DNA of 64,000 bases. Source: Rhizopus arrhizus (Eukaryota > Mucoromycota > Mucoromycetes > Mucorales > Rhizopodaceae). Each line of letters opens with the position of its first letter. Position 1 is the first letter of the stretch. Below are positions 19,330 to 29,747 of this stretch, piece by piece. A model generated the notes under the pieces. That model saw only the letters and a program-made list of their open reading frames with translations. It did not search any database and was not told where the DNA came from. A program made the translations under genes and the position numbers. Location: the NCBI GenBank assembly GCA_024220505.1, contig JAKZZE010000006.1, positions 1,240,001 to 1,304,000 of the forward strand, in the 5' to 3' direction.

Positions 19330-21885
19330 GAAGTCATTAAAAAACGACAAGAATATAGCGCTTCAAGCAGCAGTAGTGATAAGAAATAAAAAAACGCGAT
19401 ATTTCAGTTAGCTAACGCGCTATAAAAAGACTTATTATGCAAAGACTGCAAAGAACTAGGTCATTGTAGTAAACAGTTTTATAAGTGCAAATTTTATGTC
19501 GAAGCCACCGCAGATGATGGTAAGCATTATACTCTTTTCATGTATGCCTTTCCTAATTTTTCTGTTTAAAAAGTTGGTACCTCTAGAAAAAGAAAACAGA
19601 CCAATGAAATAAAACAGGGCAAGAAAAAGGCGAAAAGACCCAGAACTGGTAGCAATACGACTGAACCTAAGTGTAATAGCTGTAAACGAGAAGAACATAA
19701 ATCATCTCGTTCACCTGCTTGCCCCAACCATATACAAACAAAAAAAGAAACGTTTCTGAGGCACTTGGGGCCTAATTATAAGGCATATACGCGAAAGCTA
19801 CCTTTTGACCAATGCGTACAAAGCACTTATCAAACTACACTTAAATCGAAAATTGTCTCTGCTTGTGAAGACGTGCGAAATATTGTAGTCAGATCACAGC
19901 TTTTCGTGAATTTTTATATACTCAGTTTGGCCCGTTTAGATAGTTCTATTCCTCATAAAATATATGAACAGAATTTTTGGTATTCAATATCACAACTTAT
20001 AAGAAACCAATGAGTCACGACTGGTATCTCTTTACAGCACGGATTACTTGATTATTGGAATAGTTTTAAAAAAAGTTACCCTACTATTATTTATGACAAG
20101 AAACTTGCTAGTGGTGTTAGCCATTGTATATCCGAAGCGTCCAAACAACTACAAACAACATACACTAATAACGTAGTAGAACTCTTTGAATCAAGAATAT
20201 GCAAGTATATATTCTATAAAACACAAAATATCTTCATAGTAAGTAGGATGCTATTATAAAAAGCACGTATAACTAAGACTACATAGTCAATGGATCGTTC
20301 AGATGTTGTAAAAATTGTCCCTTACGTTTACCAACATGTTTGTCAAGGAGTTTCTGTGTGGCCTCAAGGTCCTGTATTTACCGAAGAAAGGAAACAAATT
20401 GCTGATGAAACCTTCATGCAGCTAAAGAATATGATACCAACTCGAGTAACTCTTACAACTCTGTCTGAACCTCCTAACAGCTTTGTTCCTTGTCTGCTAA
20501 ACATCTTATCGGAATATGAGATCGAGCACAACAATCACAAAGCCTATGACGTCAGGCGATTGCCGCTGCCAAGGTTGTTTTCCCTGTCACCAACTCCGGG
20601 TATGCATTGGAGGTTCGTGAATATAAGCGCCAATGCATTAGCATCCTTTATTAAGAAGATCCTGCCACAAGGCTACCAGAATCAACTTAATATGTTTTAC
20701 CATGTTTTTAATTTTAAAAATTACGTTTAAGGCACGATATGATATTATATAATAGACTTTTTTACTTGAATTTACAATAGCATGGACGATCTCATACCCA
20801 ACGAAAACAACAAGATACTATTCGGAAATACAATCAAATCTGATGGTCTTTCTGTTGACTTTGTGTTTTATCGAAAGGAAAGAATGAATAATGGTTCTGG
20901 CGTTGAATTAACCCTCAAAGACTTCAACTACGAAGAAGTTCACAATCAATATCATCCAATGTTCCTTGGCCCTGGGCGTAAATCATTATTCACGGCAGTT
21001 GTTGGCGTAGCTTCAGCCAAGCAGATCCGGAAGTGCTCTGTAAAAGAATAGTATCATTTAACAGGTAGTACTGTCTATAGCAAAAAAATCGAGTTAAAAA
21101 AAAAAGTGTTCTGGTATCAAGACGATCGAGTCCCAAATTCCCACACCAGAAACAGCAGCAGTTGGATCATACGATCAATATGTTAAACATACGCTAACAT
21201 ACCTTGACAAGCTCCTGGATTTCTATGGCAAAGACACTGCGCATCACCGATTCCAGCTTTATCAAGGCCGACAGAGGGCACCGAAAATGATGGTTGACAT
21301 GATGACTCATGGAACAGCCAAGTACAACAGACCACGGAGAAAGCGAAAGAAGAAGAAAGACAAGAATGATAAGAAGGAAGATAAAGGGTTATCATTGCGC
21401 ACTGACAAAAAGAAGTAAGCTATTAGCCTTTCTTTAATAGATGTTACTGACTTTTTTTTGAAAGGTTGAAGTGGAGGCCCCTTCCTTTCCAAGAAAACAA
21501 AGAAAAGTGTCCGTTGGTCGTTTTTGGTGCAGGTGTTTTCGGCAAGGATATGGTCAAGATGAAAGGGCTTCGGTGTGGGGTGATAGGAAAACTTTTTGCA
21601 ACGTTGAAAAAATGTGAAGCTGCTGGTGAGTTGATCGTCGTGACGATCGACGAATTTAAAACATCAAAGACATGTAGTTCCTGTTTTTTCAATAATCTTA
21701 AAGTAGTCAAAACACCCGGTTTTAAGGGCAAAGGTGTTCTCAGTTGCTCAAAATGTAAGAAGGTTTGGCAACGAGACGTCAACGCCGCCACTAATATGAT
21801 GACGATCTCTGAGGCAGTTTGGATGGGAGAAGGACGACCGGAAGTTTTCAAGCTGAAGAAAAACGATGGTGAAGGAAGATCCTGA
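19330..21885 (+). pseudogene. Decayed Fanzor (eukaryotic TnpB-like RNA-guided nuclease) gene
   Basis: A broken multi-exon gene. Order of readable parts: a first zinc knuckle C-x2-C-x4-H-x7-C (C-K-D-C-K-E-L-G-H) at about 19437-19490; a basic linker; a second knuckle of the same spacing (C-N-S-C-K-R-E-E-H) at about 19670-19725; helical recognition-lobe segments (N-N-V-V-E-L-F-E-S-R, then W-P-Q-G-P-V-F); the RuvC core from about 20783; and a C-terminal zinc ribbon with T-S-K-T-C-S-S-C (21664-21684), C-S-K-C (21745-21756) and W-Q-R-D-V-N-A-A. The I-D-E-F Glu (21652-21654) and the R-D-V-N Asp (21775-21777) are intact. Breaks: in-frame stops near the 5' end, TGA at 20011, TAG at 21049, a frameshift at an A10 run (21096-21105), and Gly in place of the first catalytic Asp (20968-20970). 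Fanzors cut DNA guided by an RNA encoded next to the gene; this copy looks dead. Introns are partly recognisable. Confidence 0.82.
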
Positions 21886-22590
21886 ACTTGGTAAGAGCCC
21901 TTTCAAGTACGCTTGAGTCCTCGATAAGTTTGAGGCCGAACGTGAACGGATTACCACCATCGATATTGCCCTCTTGAAGCTCGAAAACCCACGCTGTCAT
22001 TGATGCTCCTGGTCACAGAGATTTCATCAAGAACATGATTACTAATACTTCTCAGGCCGATCGTGTTATTCTTATCATTGCTGAATTCAAAGCTCTTATC
22101 CCATCAAGACCATATTTACTGGTACTTTTCTCAAGCCGATCATGTAATTCTTATCATTGTTGGTGATGCTGCTGATATTTCCAAGGATAATCAAACCCGT
22201 GAACACACTCTTCTCGCCTTCATCCTCGGCGTCCATCAATTGATTGTTGCTATCAACAAGATCCAAGTGGTCCGAAGCTCGTTACAACGACATTGTCAAG
22301 GAGGTCTCCTTCTTCATCAAGAAGATTGGCTTCAGCCCCAAGTCTGTTCCTTTCATCCCCATTTCTGGCTGACACGTTAATCACATACCTAATGACAACA
22401 CGTCTCCGTCAAGGATATCTGTCGTGGTAATGTCTTCTCTGACTCCAAGAAAAATCCTACTAAAAAAGTTGATTCTTTCACTGCTAAATTTATCATCTTG
22501 AATCACCCTAGTTAAATCTTTGCAGGTCACACCGCATTTCCAATCCAAGTATCGCCGTAGCAAACACGGTTTTCCTTTCTTTTGAAAGGA
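21866..22590 (+). pseudogene. TEF1: Scrambled translation elongation factor 1-alpha fragment
   Basis: Pieces of EF-1alpha are readable in several frames: G-K-S-P-F-K-Y-A then a stop where Trp is expected, V-L-D-K-F-E-A-E-R-E-R, T-I-D-I-A-L, then [16 protein letters not shown] (the G3 region), I-V-A-I-N-K (G4), [20 protein letters not shown], and later V-S-V-K-D-I-C-R-G-N-V and I-I-L-N-H-P. The part coding for the N-terminal P-loop is missing. A segment around I-K-N-M-I-T...S-Q-A-D is present twice (about 22025-22080 and 22105-22165). It starts inside the last codons of the Fanzor remnant in another frame. It cannot make a working factor. No introns are seen, which would suit a retrocopy, but this is not proven. 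Confidence 0.8.
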
Positions 22591-22759
22591 TTAAGATCAT
22601 TGCAGGTAAAAAAAATCTGAACATAAACCTCCATTCGTCTCAGTTTTTTTCGTCTGATTTCTATTTTTGTATCATCCAAAAAAGGTAAGCTAAACATCTG
22701 AAAATTAGTTTTAATTCGTCCAAAAAAATATTAATATCGTCTGAATTTAAAGTAGAAAT

Positions 22760-23304
22760 ACTGTAGATGATCGTGCTAAAGCCAATGATTTTGGACTTGC
22801 TCGAATAAGTTCAAAGGCAAGCGTGTTGATGCACACTCATTGTGGAATACCTAATTGGCAAGGTATAATAAGTTTGTTTATTGTACGTCATTTCTTCTAA
22901 AAAACAGCGCCAGAGTATTGGTCTTCTAATCCAAGTTATACTGAAAAGTAAGTTCAAATATTCCTTGTTGTTATGATTTTGCTTATAAAATAACAAGGTG
23001 GATGTTTATGCTTGTGGGCTCATATTTTGGGAGATTTTAACTTGGGATGAATTTGGCTATCCTTATCAAGAATTGACAGAACATGCTTTATATAGTGCTG
23101 TTAAAGACCAAAGAATTAGACCTCCTTTAAGGAAATTAAGTCAAGTCTATCCTTATCCATTGCTCATGTTGATTATGGAAATGTGGGAAGGTGAAGCAGG
23201 ATTAGTAAGTGAAAACAGATACAAAATAACAGATTGATTTAATACTTTATAAGCGTCCTTCAATGAATCAAGTTGTGGATATTTTATCAACTTATTTAAC
23301 ATAA
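22760..23304 (+). pseudogene. C-terminal half of a TKL/tyrosine-kinase-like protein kinase
   Basis: Only the second half of a kinase domain remains: D-F-G-L-A-R in the activation segment, then G-I-P-N-W-Q-A-P-E-Y-W joined over an intron (A-P-E motif), V-D-V-Y-A-C-G-L-I-F-W-E-I-L-T-W, E-L-T-E-H-A-L-Y, and a final R-P-S-M-N-Q-V-V-D-I-L. The ATP-binding lobe and the H-R-D loop are absent; upstream lies the EF-1alpha debris. The splice between Y-T-E-K and V-D-V-Y does not keep frame as written, another sign of decay, although the other two introns do. Related TKL kinases are expanded in Mucoromycota. It ends at a TAA 20 nt before the stop of the convergent Reb1-like gene. Confidence 0.7.
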
Positions 23305-23323
23305 AATAATTCATTCAATTGTA

Positions 23324-25383
23324 TTACAAAAGGCCCTCTTCTCTTCTTGATTCAACTATCCTTTTTTGCTTTTCAATAAGAATATTTAAAATATCTAAAA
23401 TAACATTAGCATCTTTTTCTTTATTTCGTCTCTGTCATTTTCTTTTACCTAATAATTTCATCTTTTCAAATCCAGGTATTTTAGCACGTTGATTATAATA
23501 AAATTTAGATGTTCTATGTTTATGATTAGCATATTGCTTTATCCATTTAATATAACTTACACAAATCCACTGTGTTTGAACATGTTCAATTGTGATTCTT
23601 CTACAAGATTTTCCTTTATAGCTTGCTCTTTCAACCTGTGACATAATGTTAGCAAAATATTGCTATTTGTTTGATTTTCTACCTTTCAAGATATTCTAGT
23701 TCTTCCAAGACAGTCGCTTTTCTATCCTTCATTAGTGTACCATCTGGTTTAATTAAATGCTGAATACGTTTATATCTATTTTGAATTTGAAATAGACTCT
23801 TCTTTCCATAAAACGCAGTTACTATTTCTGCAAATCGAATCTTAACACCTTTTCCTTCCTTTGCAAGTTGTTCTGCTATTAATTTAGCTAGCAATTCATC
23901 GTCTTCCTTTGTCCATCGACCACGGACAACTATTATTAAAGTTGATTTTTGCATTTTCATAAATATAATTCTGTTACCTTTTGTTTTCTCATCTTTATTG
24001 TGTCTGGACATGTAGGTTGAGATATCTAAGGCTGTTCTATCTAAATGCTTTGATAACGTTTTAGGGTCTTTTCCATAAATCCCTACTAGTCTTTATACCA
24101 TATAAGTAAGCAACATTACAGTCCTAGATTTTTTCTTACTCATTTAATCTTTGAACTTCTTCTTTTGTCCAACTTTTTTTATCTCTTTTTGGATTATAAG
24201 CTTCTTTGCAGTGAACTGCTAATGCCTTGAGTGGTATATTGGGAAAAGGTCTAGCAATCTTTCGAAAGAATTCCAAGTGTTTTGAAGGCCGGCTTGATGA
24301 AAAGATTTCTTGAACCTCTTGAAAGCTTATATTCTCGCGCTATTTTCATTTATCAGAAACAATCATACATACAATCTCTTTCACTTTTACTCTGCAAATC
24401 TTTTTGATTCTCTTTTCCAGCTTCAAATTATCCGCATAACCAAACCTTCTTGTCTTGGGCCAATCTGTTGCCTTGGTTGGTTTATTATTAAAATTTTTTT
24501 GCCATTCAGGAAAACTATTTGGATCATAATCATCATTAGAATCCGTATCCGATTCAGAATCTGAAATAAAAAAATCTTGGTGTACAGTGGGCACAAAGGC
24601 ATCCGAGGCCTTATTTTTAAAGTTGACGGCTGCACTGCTGTTCTCATTGTATTCAAGCTTTCTTCGGAACGAGATACGATTACTATTCAATTCACGTTTC
24701 TTTTGCTCTTCATAAACAAAGAGATTGCCATCCTCCTCGCTGTCACTGGATTCATCGTCACCATCACTATCACTATCTGAATTCACAAATTCTTTAGTTC
24801 TAAACGCTTTGTTTTGAACTTGTCTTTTTTCCAAAGATCGGATGCGTTCAGCCTGGGTTGCATTAGCTGCCTTTTGGTTATTGCTTTCTGTATCTGTTTC
24901 GTCTGAATCAGAGGCTGATTCATACTGTTTTGCTCTGGATTTGGACTGATCATGTACATGACTATGGAGATGTGCAATTGTAGATTTATTTTTTTCAGTG
25001 TCTGTTTCATCTGAATCAGAGGCTGATTCATACTGTTTTGATACAGATTTGAGTTGATCTGCTTTACTCCTTTTAGAACCAGGTGCTTCAATTTTAGATC
25101 TCTTATTTTCTCTATCAGTTTCATCTGAATCAGAAGCTGATTGATATTGTGGTGGCGCTCGCATTTCATCTACAATCTTTGTATCCCTCTTTCTCTTCTT
25201 ATTCTCCTCCTTGTTCACTTTATCCTTTTTCTTTTCCTTGCTCTTCTTTTTGTCTTTGCTCTTCTCTTTCTTGTCCTTCTTCACTTTTTTGCTCTTCTTT
25301 TCCTTCTTTTTTATTTTGCCATTCTTTGAAAGATCTGAAGTAATATCGAAATCTGCTTTTCTTTTAATCGTTTCTTTAGACAT
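23324..25383 (-). CDS. Reb1/TTF1-like Myb DNA-binding protein (Pol I terminator type)
   Basis: Starts at the ATG at 25383. The first exon encodes a Lys-rich stretch (K-K-E-K-K-S-K-K-V-K-K) and three spaced copies of the acidic motif S-A-S-D-S-D-E-T-D, then a basic region; it splices after K-K-I-C-R. Later exons give R-E-N-I-S-F-Q-E-V-Q-E-I-F, a first Myb-like repeat (K-S-W-T-K-E-E-V-Q-R-L), a second (R-G-R-W-T-K-E-D-D-E-L-L) and a last part reading S-K-F-Y-Y-N-Q-R-A-K-I-P and L-L-D-I-L-N-I-L-I-E-K, ending at a TAA at 23324-23326. At least six short introns keep frame. Tandem Myb repeats of this sort are found in yeast Reb1, fission yeast Reb1 and animal TTF1, which bind rDNA terminators and block forks or polymerases. 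The N-terminal charged half is typical of nucleolar proteins. Assignment within the family is inferred. Confidence 0.75.
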
Positions 25384-27098
25384 TATTAAAAAAAAAATAA
25401 AAAAATAAAAAAAAAAAATCGTGGCTTTTTTACTTTTTGCATAAATCACGCATATTAAGATGTTCACGCCACGCAGGTTAGACATCACTAAAGAGAGAAA
25501 GAACAGCAGTTTTTCCTTTACTAAGATGTGCACTAGATAAATGTTCGTAAATTTGAATGGTATCAAGCAATGATCATAATTCATCTGAGTGATAAAGCAA
25601 AATAATTAAATCATCAGCAATAAGACGGGAGCAAGTAACAGAAAGGCACAGACATACTCCAGCTCCTAGGATTTAAATACGTGTTCCCGCTATTGTAAAG
25701 GAGCCTACTCAAATGCCAATGGTACAAGCTTTGGATTGAACCGCAGCAGGATCGAATACTATAATAATATCGTCATCTTGTGGGTGCTATATTGGAATCG
25801 CACCTATGGCCTCAAGGTACTATTCAGAAACGACACCGTATGAGTCCAGTGCTGAAATGCTGTAAGATCTGACGTCAAAAGCAGCATTAAATTTCTCATC
25901 CGAATAAGTGAGGCCTAATAAAGAATTCGAGATACCTGCCAAGTCCCGTATAGCAACAGTATGCCGCTTGAGAGGGGTTTGCAGCAGTTCTATCAGTCTT
26001 CTTTAAAGGTAAATGATTGGATAATTTCTTTCAACAATCATACTTTAATACTTTTTCTTTCAAGAGCAAGTGCCGTAGTATATACGAGGCCCACACACAG
26101 GAACACCAGTGCATTGTTATTATATAATTCAATGAATAAAAGGACTTTTCTGGTAATCTTCAGCAGTCTGCTATTTCTACTTGTGGTTCCGTTGTTCTTC
26201 TTACCTTGGTTGCCTTGATAAAACAAATGATTTTGTATGCTTGTTTGTGAATAGATAATAAAACAGATTAAAACAGGTTGGTAGTTATTATATATAAAAA
26301 TGAAACTGTTTATTTCAAAAGGGAATTTTATCTTTTATAGTTTGATGAATCTTTTTTTTAATTGAGCTAGTAATGTTATCAAAAACCCTGTTATGAACTC
26401 TAGTGACTCGTCCATATGTTCATATGTGGTTGTCATATCAGGAAGTCGGTAATCGTATCAGTACAAAGTTGATCCAAGTCACTGTCCTTGCAACCGCATT
26501 CGCGAGGAAGGCTGGAATATGTGGAAATCTGCAAATATCCACAACAGGCGAAAGGAACGGAGAGTCGATAAGTTGAGTGGAGAAAGAGAGAGAGGGAGGG
26601 AGGAATCACAACACTGGTGCAGATGATCTAACACTGGTGAATGAGAGTAAAATTTTGGCAAGGATCTTTTGTCCAAAACGTTTGACTTTTTCAAAACTTT
26701 TAAAGATGTTCATTTCACTGCATACCTTCTTGAGGTCCTGAACGAAATGCTTTTTATTCTGCACTGAAGCGATGTTCGAAAGGGCGGCCCTTCTAACTGA
26801 ACCTTTCAAAACTGGACAGGAGATTTATTCCATAATGTCGATGAGGATTATGTCAAAAGTCCAGGTATTGCAAAAGTCAAAAGGTGGGTCAGACTGAGGG
26901 GTAGATTGCGCACCCTAACTAAAGATCTCGTTGGGCCTACAGGTAGTCGCGCCCATGAACGTTTTGTTTGTAGGAGATTTGAATTGGCTCCGTCGGTTAC
27001 CTTATTAGGCACTAGGCTGGTTTTAGCGGAAAGAATCATGACATTCAAAAATTTAAAAATCCTCTTCTCCTTTTTTTTTTTTCCTCCACAAAAAACCA
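25384..27098. other. Gene-poor region with weak coding remnants
   Basis: About 1.7 kb. On the minus strand at about 25570-25660 a short frame contains I-A-D-D-L-I-I-L-L, which resembles the Y/F-A-D-D box of reverse transcriptases, and further frames extend to about 25960. Nothing else of a retroelement is readable. Bases 26390-27000 have mixed short frames of balanced composition. I would treat this as old mobile DNA or non-coding sequence. Confidence 0.3.
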
Positions 27099-29031
27099 AT
27101 GTCAAATAAAATTGACCAACATGCATTATTTCCTCAGTTTGAAAGCATGACAGAACAAGAGAAGCTACAAAAAATAGCACGTCATTTACCTTGTGACGCT
27201 TGTGAATGTCAAGGTTGGCGACCGTTTTTATCTGTGACTTGTGCATGTGGTCATGAAGTAGAACAACACGTTGACAATAAAAAGGATTGGACAAGACGAT
27301 TTAAGGTAGCCTTACGTATTGAAGAATTGCTCGAGGTAAGCTAAATTGCATCTATTACTTTTTATTAACTGATTGCTGTGTGTATAGGAAAAAGGAAAAT
27401 TAGATGATTTTGATTATGTGGATCAAGATATTGCTTCATTAAGAAAGTAAAAACACACACACACAAAAAGCTCATGAATATACATCTCATGTTTTGGTAG
27501 ACAAATATTATATAATGCAGAAACTGTAAAACAAGAACCATTAGAAGAAACAGTCGATTTTTTATCAGAAGCATCATCACCATCTTCAGTAGAGGACAGG
27601 TCATTTTTTAAAAGAAATAGAGATAGTAGTGATGACGATGAAGATCATGATGATAGTATGAAGCGATTTAAAGCAGATTTTGATGAGGATATGGAATCAG
27701 ATGAGCAGCATAAAAAAGAAGATGAGAAAACATATATCGATAGCACAGTATCGTTGAAAAAGCCACCTATTCGAGACGGAAAGAGACCACCTACCTACCA
27801 GAACATCAATAACCTTTCAGATCTACCAGAAAAGAAAGAGACACCGGCCATGGTAGAGGAACGGCTGGGATTGATTGAAGTGCGTATTGTAGAGAATGAT
27901 GGAAGTCGAGAAAGTATGATTTTATTGACTGGATTAAAAAACATCTTCCAAAAGCAGCTGCCCAAGATGCCAAAGGAATACATTGCGAGACTAGTCTATG
28001 ATCGTAACCACAAAAGCATTGCGCTGATTCGAAAACCAATGAAGGTGATTGGAGGCATCTGCTATAGGCCATTTGATGAGCAAGAATTTGCAGAGATTGT
28101 GTTTTGTGCGATCGCGTCTACAGAGCAAGTGAAGGGATATGGTTCATTCTTGATGAACCATTTGAAGGATTACATCTCGGACCACACGAACATTAAACAC
28201 TATTTGACATATGCAGATAATTATGCGACCGGGTATTTTAAGAAGCAAGGTTTTACCACAGAGATCTCGTTAGATAAAAGGAAATGGGTTGGATATATTA
28301 AAGACTACGAAGGAGGAACTATCATGCAGGTAAGTTGATAAGATGGATGTCTTTATGTGTTGCTTATGCTTTCAAGTGTACAACGGTTCCAAAAGTAAAG
28401 TATTTAAAAGTACAAGAAATATTGGCCATTCAAAAAAAAGCAGTTTATGAAAAAATGAAAGAGTACTCGACATCCCATATTGTATACCCAGGCATACAAA
28501 TGCCTATAAATGAAGAAGGAAAGAGATGCATTGATCCATATTTAGTACCTGGCGTAAAAGAGTCTGGCTGGACACCTGAAATGGATGCTTTGTAAGTACG
28601 AATGAATTACAAGAGAGTAAAGTTGACTTATATGCGACTAGATCAAATCGTCCTCGTCATCAACCCCACTATAATCAAATGAGGCATTTGGTGAGTGAAC
28701 TGAGAGCCCACGCTCATTCATGGCCCTTCCATGATCCAGTGAATGCAGAGGAGGTGACAGATTATTATGATGTTATTAAAGAACCAATGGGTAAAACAGT
28801 GAATATTTTGTATGTAATGCATACTAAGCCCTATGAGTAGACCTATCGACATTAGAACAAAATGTAGAAAATGATGTTTATCAAGATATGAATGAATTCG
28901 TTCGCGATGTGCAAAAGATATTTGACAATTGTAGAATATATAACGGTGAAACAACCAATTATGGACGTTGTGCTAATCGACTTGAAAGGTATTTTAATGA
29001 AAGGCTAAGCGTTTGGACAAATGGTGAATAA
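27099..29031 (+). CDS. GCN5: Histone acetyltransferase Gcn5 with PCAF-N-like head
   Basis: About six exons, roughly 555 residues. The N-terminus ([12 protein letters not shown], then [11 protein letters not shown]) matches the start of the PCAF_N region found in animal GCN5/PCAF and lacking in yeast Gcn5, but it is much shorter. An acidic linker with a K-R-F-K basic patch follows. The GNAT acetyltransferase domain shows [21 protein letters not shown] (acetyl-CoA loop) and [10 protein letters not shown]. The C-terminal bromodomain has [17 protein letters not shown] and the acetyl-lysine-binding Asn in C-R-I-Y-N. It acetylates histone H3 within SAGA-type complexes. The stop lies 23 nt from that of the convergent TRAPPC2 gene. 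Confidence 0.93.
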
Positions 29032-29054
29032 AGAGAGTTTATTTAAAATAAAAG

Positions 29055-29643
29055 CTAAAGGAATCGTCTTGCTACTAATTTGACTCGATTATCAAATGAA
29101 GGATTTGTGATGGTAGCATTCTTTTCATAAAAGGGGTTCATCAATATTTTTATGTACAATTCATAGATTTCTGTAAAAAAGGACTTTATGCTATCTTCTG
29201 ATTTTTGATCGTGTAGCAACATAAACTTCACATCTAATTTATATTTAGCAAGGAATACTACATGTACACATCAAACTTACTTCCAGCTGTAACAAAACAA
29301 GACACGTAAAATTCGTTGAATCGATCAATTGACTTTAGATACCTAAAAACAAGTATTGATGAATAAGTATCAGGTGAACATGTTTTTTTTATTTGAGTAT
29401 ACATTGCTTGGACGTTCCACTGGTATTCTTCTACTACATCAAGTGCAGCATGTATAATGAATTGATTTAAATGTTTATGGTCGTCTCTTTGCTGTAAAGT
29501 AATTAATAACCTAAATAGACTACATCATGTTTATTTACTCTATTTGAGTCTGCAAAAGCATTAGAACGAGATGAAGGTATTATTTCAGCTTCATATATTG
29601 GGTTATCTGTTGCACCCACAATCACAAAATAATAATTTGACAT
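29055..29643 (-). CDS. TRS20: TRAPP complex subunit 2 (sedlin/Trs20)
   Basis: Four exons (29643-29539, 29491-29403, 29342-29281, 29233-29055) sum to 435 nt, 144 residues, close to the 140 of human TRAPPC2. Matches run through the whole protein: [15 protein letters not shown] near the start, [40 protein letters not shown] and M-N-P-F-Y-E near the end. The subunit has a longin-like fold and belongs to the TRAPP complexes that activate Rab GTPases at the ER-Golgi and in autophagy. It shares a 104-nt divergent promoter with EB1 and converges on GCN5. Confidence 0.93.
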
Positions 29644-29747
29644 GAAAAGGGAAAAAAAGGGCGCTCCTTTAAAAATGACATCACGAGAAAATCCTTTATA
29701 GCCCCCCTTTTTTCGCTTCATATACACACACGCACACATAAAAAAAG
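29644..29747. promoter_or_regulatory. Compact divergent promoter, TRS20 / EB1
   Basis: Only 104 nt lie between the two start codons. A C-rich/T-rich block (GCCCCCCTTTTTTCGC, about 29701-29716) and a CA run (about 29722-29737) occupy the space. Both 5' UTRs and core promoters must fit here or inside the neighbouring coding sequence. Confidence 0.55.

Noticed and set aside
25739..25775. tRNA-like B-box fragments (GATTGAACC / GATCGAAT)
   Set aside because: No acceptor stem, A box or cloverleaf could be formed around them.
26848..27294. Minus-strand frame opposite the start of GCN5
   Set aside because: It overlaps the well-supported GCN5 coding strand and has no conserved motif.
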